This document shows positions 1 to 5,544 of a DNA stretch of 5,891 nucleotides, piece after piece. A program made the position numbers and the translations under genes. This DNA comes from 0-14-0-20-45-22 sp041645495 (GTDB taxonomy: Bacteria > Fidelibacterota > UBA2242): assembly GCA_041645495.1 (NCBI GenBank), contig JBAZPZ010000124.1, positions 1-5,891 of the forward strand, in the 5' to 3' direction. The stretch's first letter is position 1, and the number at the start of each line of letters is the position of its first letter. The notes below the pieces were generated by a model. It was given only the letters and a program-made list of their open reading frames with translations, searched no databases and was not told the DNA's origin.

Positions 1-11
1 CCTTTTTCCAT
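1..11 (-). CDS. Start of a gene running off the left edge (product unknown)
   Basis: Only the first codons are visible (ATG GAA AAA, then two bases), reading M-E-K. The case for a real start is the upstream context. An AAAGGAG ribosome site lies at 27..21, nine bases before this ATG, and a near-consensus sigma70 promoter lies at 67..39. Another in-frame ATG at 20..18 sits directly against the ribosome site, too close to be preferred; using it would add M-T-T. The gene reads in the same direction as the phosphate operon but has its own promoter and lies beyond the operon's terminator-like hairpins, so it is probably a separate unit. Nothing can be said about its product. Confidence 0.55.
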
Positions 12-20
12 GGTAGTCAT

Positions 21-27
21 CTCCTTT
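21..27 (-). promoter_or_regulatory. Ribosome binding site of the left-edge gene
   Basis: The minus strand reads AAAGGAG here, a strong Shine-Dalgarno match. Nine bases separate it from the ATG at 11..9, whereas the ATG at 20..18 abuts it. This favours the inner ATG as the start. Confidence 0.65.
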
Positions 28-38
28 GCTACTAAATC

Positions 39-67
39 AATATATATCAAAATTCGCTGGCTGTCAA
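39..67 (-). promoter_or_regulatory. Sigma70-type promoter for the left-edge gene
   Basis: On the minus strand a perfect -35 hexamer TTGACA (67..62) is followed after exactly 17 bases by TATATT (44..39), which matches the -10 consensus at five of six positions. Transcription would begin near position 32, giving a leader of about 20 bases that holds the AAAGGAG site and then the ATG at 11. Box quality, spacing and a well-placed start downstream agree, making this the most convincing promoter in the window. No operator-like palindrome is visible around it. Confidence 0.8.
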
Positions 68-160
68 CAGGCCTTTGAAAAAACACAAATAATATTTTCA
101 GAATCGCCTGACTATCGCCATTTTCTTTTTTACACAAAACCCCGCTATTTAGGTGAGCGG

Positions 161-183
161 AATCCGCCAGAGGCGGACAGGCC
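161..183 (+). repeat. Hairpin repeat element, left copy
   Basis: This 23-base element contains a perfect hairpin, TCCGCC-AGA-GGCGGA (163-177), followed by CAGGCC. A second copy lies at 5812-5834 in the opposite orientation and matches at 22 of 23 bases; the only difference is C to T in the stem. A weaker inverted pair, CCGCT (142-146) and AGCGG (156-160), sits directly upstream. The element resembles a small dispersed intergenic palindrome (REP-like). There is no T-run after it, so it is not an obvious intrinsic terminator. Confidence 0.75.
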
Positions 184-246
184 AGAAACTTATGTCCTTA
201 GTCATCATGTCATTGAGGTATTCCCCGACGTTGGAAAATCCGCCAA

Positions 247-323
247 AGTGACCAGTGACGAATGATCAATGCCGAATGACAAATGACTCAGAGCCCAAAA
301 CTCGGAACCCTGAACCCGGAACA
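247..323 (+). repeat. Degenerate 7-nt tandem repeat, 11 units
   Basis: Reading in steps of seven from 247 gives six units close to AATGACN (AGTGACC, AGTGACG, AATGATC, AATGCCG, AATGACA, AATGACT). Five further units in the same phase follow: CAGAGCC, CAAAACT, CGGAACC, CTGAACC, CGGAACA. The phase holds across all 77 bases although the consensus switches midway. Short tandemly repeated heptamers are known from filamentous cyanobacteria (STRR sequences), but nothing else here points to a cyanobacterium. The tract is intergenic and has no gene in either strand. Confidence 0.7.
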
Positions 324-340
324 CATTTTAGCCACTCCCG

Positions 341-380
341 AAGTACCCTACCCCACTTCCTAAGTACTACCCCCCACTTC
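341..380 (+). repeat. C-rich direct repeat, two 19-nt copies at 21-nt period
   Basis: AAGTACCCTACCCCACTTC (341-359) is followed by AAGTACTACCCCCCACTTC (362-380). They share the first six and last nine bases or so and differ in the middle. On the minus strand the stretch 376..337 carries G-runs of 6, 4, 3 and 3, which could fold into a G-quadruplex, although one loop would be long (about 15 nt). It lies downstream of the operon's terminator-like hairpins. No function is assignable. Confidence 0.6.
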
Positions 381-470
381 GTTATATAAAATTATCACTT
401 CCGATGTCCACGCGAATACATGCGAAGTCGGATACTGAACAGGGAAAACGAGAGCGAATTTGATTTAACT

Positions 471-508
471 AAAAGTCGAGCGTTCGACTCAAAAAGACCG
501 CGGTCTTT
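471..508 (-). terminator. Tandem hairpins, probable rho-independent terminator of the phosphate operon
   Basis: A perfect 16-base palindrome AAAGACCGCGGTCTTT (508..493) is followed on the minus strand by TT, giving a T-run of five. Directly after it comes a second hairpin, AGTCGA-ACGC-TCGACT (489..474), followed by TT and so ending in TTTT. Both lie 35-70 bases past the last stop codon (543) in the operon's direction. The T-tracts are short, so efficiency may be modest. The first palindrome is symmetrical with A's and T's on both sides and could act in either direction. Confidence 0.55.
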
Positions 509-542
509 ATCCCGGCGCTAATACTGGGGAACTAAATAGCCG

Positions 543-683
543 TTAGGCATTTTCGGTGGTTTCGGCTTTGGCTTCTTTGGTGACCTTATCGAAACGTTTC
601 CGAAGTTCCTCATAGATCGGCTTGGCCGAAAGGACATTCATCTTCGCGCCCTGTTTGACGGCGTTGTAATAAGCCAATGCCAT
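543..683 (-). CDS. Small hypothetical protein (46 aa), possibly a remnant of a longer frame
   Basis: The frame starts at ATG 683 with GAGG eight bases upstream and ends at TAA 545..543, just before the twin hairpins. It encodes a mostly helical, charged peptide: AYYNAVKQGAK near the N-terminus, PIYEELRKRFDK in the middle, and a Glu/Lys/Thr-rich tail. Its codons end mainly in G or C like those of its neighbours, so it reads as coding rather than chance. The same frame stays open upstream, without ATG or GTG, back to the permease's TAA at 752. The upstream residues (for example VVRLFLLPVLLAG) are hydrophobic with similar codon style. A TTG at 719 is an alternative start but has no ribosome site. 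It may be the last operon gene, or the surviving 3' end of a gene that lost its start. The family is not recognised. Confidence 0.5.
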   Translation of the reverse strand: MALAYYNAVKQGAKMNVLSAKPIYEELRKRFDKVTKEAKAETTENA

Positions 684-749
684 TGGGTACGCCTCGCTAC
701 CGGCCAGAAGAACCGGCAAAAGGAAAAGCCGGACGACAAACGGATTTGC

Positions 750-2216
750 TTAATAGTTTACCCTGAATTGAGTAGCCAGATATTCGAGTTTTTCTGCGAT
801 TTGCGCCTGACGGTCGGCGGAAAGACCGCGATAAATTTTCCACGATGCGCTCTGTTTTTCCAGCGCGTCGGAAAGTTCCCATTTGTGCCTGAACGTTTGT
901 CCTTCGAGCCGCTGGATCGACTGCAATTCCCTCGAAGTAAACCATGCGCCGACACGCTTGGCGAATCGCGGAACGTTCTGGATCGTGATGACATTTACCT
1001 CGGCTATCTGGAAGATTTCGGCCTGCGCGGTGTCCGGAATATTCGCCGTTTTCAACGCACGGTCGAACGTGCGGGCATTCGGATAAAATACCTCGAAATC
1101 TTCCCTCTGAATCTTTACACCGTCCTCTTTTAAACGATCGACGACGGCGGGCGTAATTTCGTACCCGACTTTTACATAGACAGGTTTGTCAAAGACGTTT
1201 TGTATGAAAAACAACGAAACGTACGTGATCGTCGCGGCCATGACCGGCGTCGTCACCCAGCCCATCGCTATTTTTCCGAGAACCCTCAGTTTGATGTTCC
1301 GGTCGCGATTAGCGATCCCGATGCCGACGATCGCGCCGATGACCAACTGCGAACTGGAAACCGGCACAAGCGGAATCGCCGGAAGCCCATGTCCGACCAA
1401 CCAATTATGCAAAGCGGAAGACGAGAACAGAAAAAGTACCAGCGATTCGGCGAGGATCACGACCAGCGCCGCCTGCGCGGACATCTTGACGACACTTTTT
1501 CCGACGGTTGCCATGACGCGATGTGAATAGGTGTAAACACCAACTGCAATCGCGAGTCCGCCCAGTAAAAATAACTGGCCGATGCCGGAGACGTGAAAAA
1601 ATCCCAGATTGAACGATTTGAACGGCGAGATCGGAATGAAAATTCCCATCACGTTGGCGATGTTGTTCGCTCCCAGCGCGTAGGAACCGAACGAGCCGAC
1701 GACGATCAGCCCGATTCGCGTGTACATGTCCAACCGGAAAATGGAAATTCGGATCACCGGCACGACCGATTTAACGATCTTATAAATGATGAACGAAAAG
1801 AGCGCCGCCAGAAACAGGCTCGACACCCACGACGAAACAATTCGCGTCAGCGCACCGTAATCGGTCAGCATTCCGGCAAAAATATTCCAGCCGACAATGG
1901 AACCGACGATTGCCTGCGATGTGCTGACCGGCAGTTTCAGACGCGTCATCCAGAAAACGGAAAATCCGGCGGATAAAGCGACCATAAACGCACCGGCGAT
2001 CTGGTTGATGGAGCCCAACTGCATCAGCGTGTGGCTTGCGCCGCTCCCGGAAATCACCGCTCCCAGAATGACAAAAACCGATGCGAGCAGTGCGGCGAGT
2101 TTGAAGCGAACCATCTTCGTGGCAACCGCTGTTCCCCAGATATGCGAGGCGTCGTTCGCGCCCAGCGACCATCCGAAAAAGAGACCGGAAGACAGAAAAA
2201 TCAGGGTAATAATCAC
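750..2216 (-). CDS. PiT-family inorganic phosphate transporter with a C-terminal soluble extension
   Basis: This 488-residue inner-membrane carrier would import inorganic phosphate coupled to a cation. It shows the PiT inverted-repeat architecture: the signature GANDASHIWG (residues 19-28) paired with GANNIANVMG (182-191), and LPVSTSQAIVG (95-105) paired with VPVSSSQLVIG (285-294 region). About ten hydrophobic segments run to residue ~340. Residues ~346-488 form a soluble, charged tail absent from the minimal PiT core. The start is GTG at 2216, chosen because GGAG stands seven bases upstream; the GTG overlaps the previous gene's stop as GTGA, so translation is probably coupled. The second signature has Asn (N185) where the first has Asp (D22). 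The STSQ/SSSQ form differs from the STTH-type motifs of other PiT proteins; whether the coupling ion is Na+ or H+ cannot be read from sequence. Upstream DUF47 genes fit the common PiT/DUF47 pairing. Confidence 0.93.
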   Translation of the reverse strand: MIITLIFLSSGLFFGWSLGANDASHIWGTAVATKMVRFKLAALLASVFVILGAVISGSGASHTLMQLGSINQIAGAFMVALSAGFSVFWMTRLKLPVSTSQAIVGSIVGWNIFAGMLTDYGALTRIVSSWVSSLFLAALFSFIIYKIVKSVVPVIRISIFRLDMYTRIGLIVVGSFGSYALGANNIANVMGIFIPISPFKSFNLGFFHVSGIGQLFLLGGLAIAVGVYTYSHRVMATVGKSVVKMSAQAALVVILAESLVLFLFSSSALHNWLVGHGLPAIPLVPVSSSQLVIGAIVGIGIANRDRNIKLRVLGKIAMGWVTTPVMAATITYVSLFFIQNVFDKPVYVKVGYEITPAVVDRLKEDGVKIQREDFEVFYPNARTFDRALKTANIPDTAQAEIFQIAEVNVITIQNVPRFAKRVGAWFTSRELQSIQRLEGQTFRHKWELSDALEKQSASWKIYRGLSADRQAQIAEKLEYLATQFRVNY

Positions 2217-3025
2217 GTCGTTTCTCCATCTTTCAGGTGTTCATCGTTCTCCGATATTTTCACGTCCTTTTTTTGACGATGCCGGAGCCAGACCAGATCA
2301 TAAACAAGTACAAAACAGATGATCAGAGCAACGAAAAGGCCGGTCAGGAATAACCGGAACTGTTCCGGTTTTTTAAAAATAATCTCCAGACTCGCCCGAT
2401 CGCCGGCTTTCAGATCTACCGCGCTGAGAACGACCGAAGACCGGTCATAGAGATTCTGAACTTCGTAGGCAGGAATATTTCGTTTTTGATCGAGATATTT
2501 GGGCTTCGTTTCGACGATTTTGTGGACGATAAATCTTTCCGGTAGTATGATCTGCAAATGGTATTTCCTGATTTCGATCCGTGAACCGTTGATGAAGCGT
2601 TGCGTCAATGGATAATGATTCACCTCTTTCGGTCGGCGTAATAAATTGTAATACTTCGGAACATCAAACCGTACCTTGACGTCCTGACATTCCGGCGCAG
2701 ATTTGGCTTTATCGATCCGGATATACTTCATGCCGCCTTCCGAAACGATCCGGCTGACATGCTCTTTTTCCATCGTATCCGGCGAAATCGTCACCAGATC
2801 CGCACGCCGGAAAAGCAAAGGAATATAGAGTGACGATTTGCATGGCCGGTTGAACTGAACATCCACGACGACACTCGCCGCTCCGTCGTTGCCGATGTCG
2901 ATGGTTTCGGTATAATCGGTAATGAATATCGGTTTCTCCGGTTTCTTTTCTCCAAAAGCGATTGAACAATAGAGAAGCCCGAATGCAATGACCAAAACCG
3001 AAAACCGGCGAACATTATTTTTCAT
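2213..3025 (-). CDS. Exported, C-terminally membrane-anchored protein of unknown function
   Basis: This 270-residue protein has a Sec signal peptide (basic MKNNVRR, hydrophobic stretch 8-24, likely cleavage after A23-F24-G25). An extracytoplasmic domain of about 195 residues follows, then one membrane helix at about 225-247 followed by RHRQKK and an acidic tail. The topology is therefore N-out, C-in. Cys20 is not in a lipobox, since Tyr precedes it. Cys62 and Cys113 in the exported domain could form a disulfide. The domain looks beta-rich, with alternating patterns such as ASVVVDVQF, but I recognise no family. ATG 3025 is chosen because GGAG at 3034..3031 is five bases upstream; the GTG at 3031 would overlap that site. 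It overlaps the CYTH stop by 11 nt and the permease start by 4 nt. This places it firmly in the phosphate operon, perhaps as a periplasmic partner of the transporter (inference). Confidence 0.85.
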   Translation of the reverse strand: MKNNVRRFSVLVIAFGLLYCSIAFGEKKPEKPIFITDYTETIDIGNDGAASVVVDVQFNRPCKSSLYIPLLFRRADLVTISPDTMEKEHVSRIVSEGGMKYIRIDKAKSAPECQDVKVRFDVPKYYNLLRRPKEVNHYPLTQRFINGSRIEIRKYHLQIILPERFIVHKIVETKPKYLDQKRNIPAYEVQNLYDRSSVVLSAVDLKAGDRASLEIIFKKPEQFRLFLTGLFVALIICFVLVYDLVWLRHRQKKDVKISENDEHLKDGETT

Positions 3026-3494
3026 CTTCACTCCAACGATTGAATGGATACGCAGTCAAATTCGAATTAAAATATCTCGGAACGCCCGTCACTTCCCGTC
3101 CGATCCAGTCCGGTCTTGCAAACGGCTGATGCTCATCTTTCAATTCCAGTTCGGCAACCGTCAGTCCTTCATTCTCGCCGTGAAATTCATCCACGACCCA
3201 AACCAGACCGTCAACAGTCACGGCGTAACGATCTTTCTCGATGAGCGGCTTTTCACAAAGTTTGTCCAATATTTCCCGGGCGTCGTTCAACGGAATTTCA
3301 TACTCATACTCGTCGCGGGATATGCCGACCATTTTCCCCTTAATCGTCAGGAAAGCGCGTTCGCCGACGATTCTCATCCGTACGATTCGTTCCGGCAAAC
3401 TGCACAGATAGCCCTGAACATATCGTTCGGCGATGCCTTTGGATTTGTATTCGCCGGACACGACGAGAAATTTACGCTCGATCTCTTTGCTCAT
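3015..3494 (-). CDS. Short CYTH-domain protein (triphosphate tunnel metalloenzyme family)
   Basis: This 159-residue cytoplasmic protein begins with the diagnostic ExExK motif, EIERKFL (E4, E6, K8). The other tunnel residues expected of the family follow: R39 and R41 (VRMRI), K52 (LTIKG), E62/E64/E66 (EYEYEI), K87 and R89, D102-E103-F104, and the E115/E117 pair (AELEL). Its length fits the compact single-domain TTM group, in which characterised members such as the Nitrosomonas europaea enzyme hydrolyse tripolyphosphate with a divalent metal. Class IV adenylate cyclase or thiamine triphosphatase activity cannot be excluded from sequence. ATG 3494 is preferred over the ATG 33 codons upstream because the product then starts exactly at the family's N-terminus. 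AAGGA also stands eight bases before it, and its ATG overlaps the preceding stop as ATGA. The two adjacent CYTH-like genes are probably translationally coupled. Confidence 0.9.
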   Translation of the reverse strand: MSKEIERKFLVVSGEYKSKGIAERYVQGYLCSLPERIVRMRIVGERAFLTIKGKMVGISRDEYEYEIPLNDAREILDKLCEKPLIEKDRYAVTVDGLVWVVDEFHGENEGLTVAELELKDEHQPFARPDWIGREVTGVPRYFNSNLTAYPFNRWSEDEK

Positions 3495-4099
3495 CCCCTC
3501 TGTCCTTGTCTTTTGGGAAATGCCGTCTTGAGAAAGCGAATATAGTTCATATTCTCGAAGCCGTCGATTTCCAGTAGCCGTACGACCTTCCACGCCTTGT
3601 CCGGCGCTTCGTGTTCGACGCCAATCGTCTGAAAATTATCTCCGTTGACGGTCAATCCTGCGATTTCCACCTTAACGCCGTTAACAAGGTATCCCGCCCG
3701 TTTTTTCCGGATTTCGATAAGATTCAAATCGGCGCATTGCCGGACGGTCTGGATAAATTCCTCCTCCGTATAACTCAGTTTTGCCGGAAATTTCCGGACT
3801 TTCAGCAATTCGGCCAATTCGTCGATGTCGTTCAACGTGACCGGGAATGAAATTTTCAGGTGAGAAGTCCATTGCTCTAACCGATCCTTTCCCGTTTTGA
3901 GCAGGACTTTCACATCGAGAACCGAATCGCGGATTTTGCAGTTCACCGTTGAGAATTCCGACAGAATGTACAAATCCGCGCTTTGACGTTCTCTGAGACA
4001 CGGATGATGCCGGATAATCGCCGACGGTTTCTGAAGCGATTTGCCAAAGACTCTATATTCCCAGCGCGGAATCGTTACTCCTTCAAAACCTTCACTCAT
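3491..4099 (-). CDS. Divergent CYTH-like protein, function unknown
   Basis: This 202-residue soluble protein has features of the CYTH/TTM fold without its hallmark. The N-terminus reads PRWEYRVFG (11-19), where a CYTH protein would show ExExK. The pattern CKIRDSVLDVKVLL (54-67) corresponds to the basic strands of the tunnel. The C-terminal half has VKVEIAGL (142-149) and GVEHEAPDKAW (160-170), then RLLEIDGFENMNYIRFLK. A fold assignment is therefore plausible but the metal-binding set looks incomplete, hinting at altered catalysis or a ligand-binding role. ATG 4099 is chosen rather than 4138, which would overlap the upstream gene by 23 nt; 4099 leaves a 16-nt gap behind a purine-rich stretch with only a weak ribosome site. 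The stop overlaps the next start as ATGA. It lies next to a canonical CYTH gene, so the two products may act together or form a hetero-oligomer (inference). Confidence 0.8.
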   Translation of the reverse strand: MSEGFEGVTIPRWEYRVFGKSLQKPSAIIRHHPCLRERQSADLYILSEFSTVNCKIRDSVLDVKVLLKTGKDRLEQWTSHLKISFPVTLNDIDELAELLKVRKFPAKLSYTEEEFIQTVRQCADLNLIEIRKKRAGYLVNGVKVEIAGLTVNGDNFQTIGVEHEAPDKAWKVVRLLEIDGFENMNYIRFLKTAFPKRQGQRG

Positions 4100-4115
4100 G
4101 TCGTTTTCCCGTCCA

Positions 4116-4784
4116 TTAATACATCCGCTTGATGGCATAAATCCCGATCCGGTCGGCGAGATCTTCCGCCCGATCGGCGATCAGGTCGATATTCGTCGTA
4201 AAATATCGAAGGTGAATTCGATGACTGAGCGTGATTTCCTCCGACCTGTACACTTTGCGTTTAATCGCTTCAGCCTGTTTATCGGCCTCTTTTTCAAGAC
4301 TATAGACGCGCGGCAGAACCATCTTCACTTTCGATGGGTCGGTGAAGAACATACGCGTCGCCTGAATTACCTCATCGACCGATTCGACGCATTTAGAGGT
4401 CAGATCGAGGAAATCGACCTGAAAATTCTGCGGTATCTCCGGCTGTTCGATGGAAAATGCCAGCATCATCATTCGAATCTGATCGATGATGTTGTCCGCA
4501 TTTTCGAGAAGCGACAACACGTCGCCGCGCGATTCCGGGATCAATGTTTCGGTGTATAGATAACTCTCGGCGTCGCGCCGGAATTCATCGGCTTTCTCTT
4601 CGAGATTTTTCGCTTGTTCCGCATATTCTTCGAATACCGTGAAATCCTTTTCGAGATAACACTGCACACCGCGCAGGCAGACAAGCGCCGACTGCCCAAC
4701 CATATCGAAGAATTCGTTACATTTCTTCTCGATCTTCGGATCGCTCTCGAACACCGTGGCTATTTTCATTTTCATTTTGGTCAT
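4116..4784 (-). CDS. DUF47/PhoU-like phosphate transport accessory protein, second paralog
   Basis: This 222-residue, all-helical cytoplasmic protein belongs to the DUF47 (PhoU_div) family, whose genes commonly accompany PiT carriers and are thought to regulate them. Acidic E/DxxxD motifs typical of PhoU metal sites recur at E62-D66, E84-D88 (ESRGD), E164-D168 (EKEAD) and D204-D208 with D211 (DRAEDLAD). The length is normal for the family. It shares LYTETLIPESRGD identically with the gene upstream (residues 76-88 here, 68-80 there) and follows the same motif layout, so the two arose by tandem duplication. The start at 4784 is 18 nt past the previous stop. No strong ribosome site is visible, and ATGs at codons 4 and 6 are alternatives, so translation may rely on coupling to the first paralog. 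Confidence 0.9.
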   Translation of the reverse strand: MTKMKMKIATVFESDPKIEKKCNEFFDMVGQSALVCLRGVQCYLEKDFTVFEEYAEQAKNLEEKADEFRRDAESYLYTETLIPESRGDVLSLLENADNIIDQIRMMMLAFSIEQPEIPQNFQVDFLDLTSKCVESVDEVIQATRMFFTDPSKVKMVLPRVYSLEKEADKQAEAIKRKVYRSEEITLSHRIHLRYFTTNIDLIADRAEDLADRIGIYAIKRMY

Positions 4785-4802
4785 CTTGCCGCTGTTTCGC
4801 CG

Positions 4803-5447
4803 TCAGATCGAACGTTTGATCGTGTAAATCGCCAACCGGTCGGCGACGTCTTCCGCTTTGTCCGCCATCAATTCGATGTGAAGAGCAAAATAGCGTAAAT
4901 GGAACTTCTCGCTCAATTCCAATTCCGGCGTCCTGAATACTTTTCGCTTTAGGGATTCAGATTGCCGGTCGGCTTCATGTTCCCAAAAATAGACCTTGTT
5001 CAGCGAGTGCCGGACATTCAGTGGATCGACCAAAAATGCGCGGGTGGAAATGACCACCTCATCCACCGCCTTCGCGCTATGCTGGGACAATTTGATGTAA
5101 TCCACGTGAAATTGCTCGGGAACGCGCGGTATCTCGACCGAGAATTCCATCAGTATCTGTTTGGCCTGATTGATGATGTTGTCGATGTTTTCGAGTAGCG
5201 CCAGCATGTCGCCGCGCGATTCCGGGATCAGCGTCTCGGTATAAAGTTGATTCTCGATGTCACGCCGCAGAGCATCGCCGCGCGATTCCAGCGAGACGAT
5301 CTTGTTCAGGTTCTCCTCGAAATCCGTCATTTTCCCGGATAGGTACGTCTCGACGCCACGCAGGAGTATCTGTGTCGATTCGTTCGTAATATCCAGAAAT
5401 TCCTCGCACTGTTTTTCCAGCGACTTTGTTCGGCTAAAAATAGACAT
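4803..5447 (-). CDS. DUF47/PhoU-like phosphate transport accessory protein, first paralog
   Basis: This is the first gene of the operon: 214 residues, helical and cytoplasmic, DUF47 family. Its acidic metal-site-like motifs are E54-D58 (ESRGD), E76-D80 (ESRGD), E156-D160 (EHEAD) and D196-D200 with D203 (DKAEDVAD). Family members are generally inferred to bind PiT transporters and tune phosphate uptake, unlike true PhoU, which pairs with PstSCAB and PhoR; no pst or phoR gene is visible here. ATG 5447 has a good ribosome site, AAAGGA, eight bases upstream. The gene lies directly behind an AT-rich leader and the repeat array. Two different DUF47 proteins in one operon could form a heterodimer or respond to different conditions (inference). 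Confidence 0.92.
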   Translation of the reverse strand: MSIFSRTKSLEKQCEEFLDITNESTQILLRGVETYLSGKMTDFEENLNKIVSLESRGDALRRDIENQLYTETLIPESRGDMLALLENIDNIINQAKQILMEFSVEIPRVPEQFHVDYIKLSQHSAKAVDEVVISTRAFLVDPLNVRHSLNKVYFWEHEADRQSESLKRKVFRTPELELSEKFHLRYFALHIELMADKAEDVADRLAIYTIKRSI

Positions 5448-5544
5448 GATCCGTTTCCTTTATGCAAATCCTATTCATTTCAATACAACCTAAATAGTTG
5501 CCTGAAAATTAACGGAATATTTGGTTAAAAGAAATAGACGTTTG
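5448..5544 (-). promoter_or_regulatory. AT-rich leader of the phosphate operon, promoter not resolved
   Basis: This is the only space between the array and the first operon gene, and it is clearly AT-richer than the coding DNA. It carries the AAAGGA ribosome site (around 5461..5456). The best promoter-like pair on the minus strand is TTTTCA with TATTGA at 17-base spacing, matching the -10 consensus at only half its positions, so I do not claim it. No Pho-box direct repeat (CTTTCAT-type) or clear operator palindrome is visible. A promoter for a non-sigma70 factor is possible. Confidence 0.4.

Larger units (their letters stand above)
68..470. other. Intergenic stretch without a convincing gene
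   Basis: Between the left promoter and the twin hairpins lies about 400 bases with no credible coding sequence. It holds the hairpin element (161-183), the heptamer tract (247-323) and the C-rich direct repeats (341-380). The remainder shows nothing recognisable. The 79-codon plus-strand frame through 26-265 is rejected because it is built from the promoter, the hairpin repeat and the start of the heptamer tract. Confidence 0.7.

Noticed and set aside
26..265. 79-codon plus-strand reading frame
   Set aside because: It runs antisense through a near-consensus promoter and then through the hairpin repeat and the start of the heptamer tract, has no ribosome site, and its sequence is explained by those repeats.
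750..752. Stop-codon readthrough fusing PiT to the downstream frame
   Set aside because: The stop is TAA, not the TGA or TAG used for selenocysteine or pyrrolysine, no recoding hairpin is obvious, and the downstream frame has its own ATG with GAGG upstream.
3001..3030. Lipoprotein assignment for the exported protein via Cys20
   Set aside because: Tyr at the position before Cys does not fit a lipobox, and A23-F24-G25 offers a good signal peptidase I site.
2988..3545. 185-codon plus-strand frame and other long antisense frames over 768-2322 and 3611-5493
   Set aside because: They are shadows of minus-strand genes with clear family motifs, signal peptides and overlapping operon starts.
3495..3593. 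Earlier ATG (3593) for the canonical CYTH gene
   Set aside because: It would add 33 residues in front of the EIERK motif, which normally sits at the extreme N-terminus, and ATG 3494 has AAGGA and the ATGA overlap.
4100..4138. Earlier ATG (4138) for the divergent CYTH-like gene
   Set aside because: It would overlap the DUF47 gene by 23 nt and add residues unlike a CYTH N-terminus; ATG 4099 gives spacing like the neighbouring pair.
5448..5544. Pho box or sigma70 promoter for the operon
   Set aside because: No CTTTCAT-like direct repeat is present and the best -35/-10 pair (TTTTCA, TATTGA) is too weak to claim.
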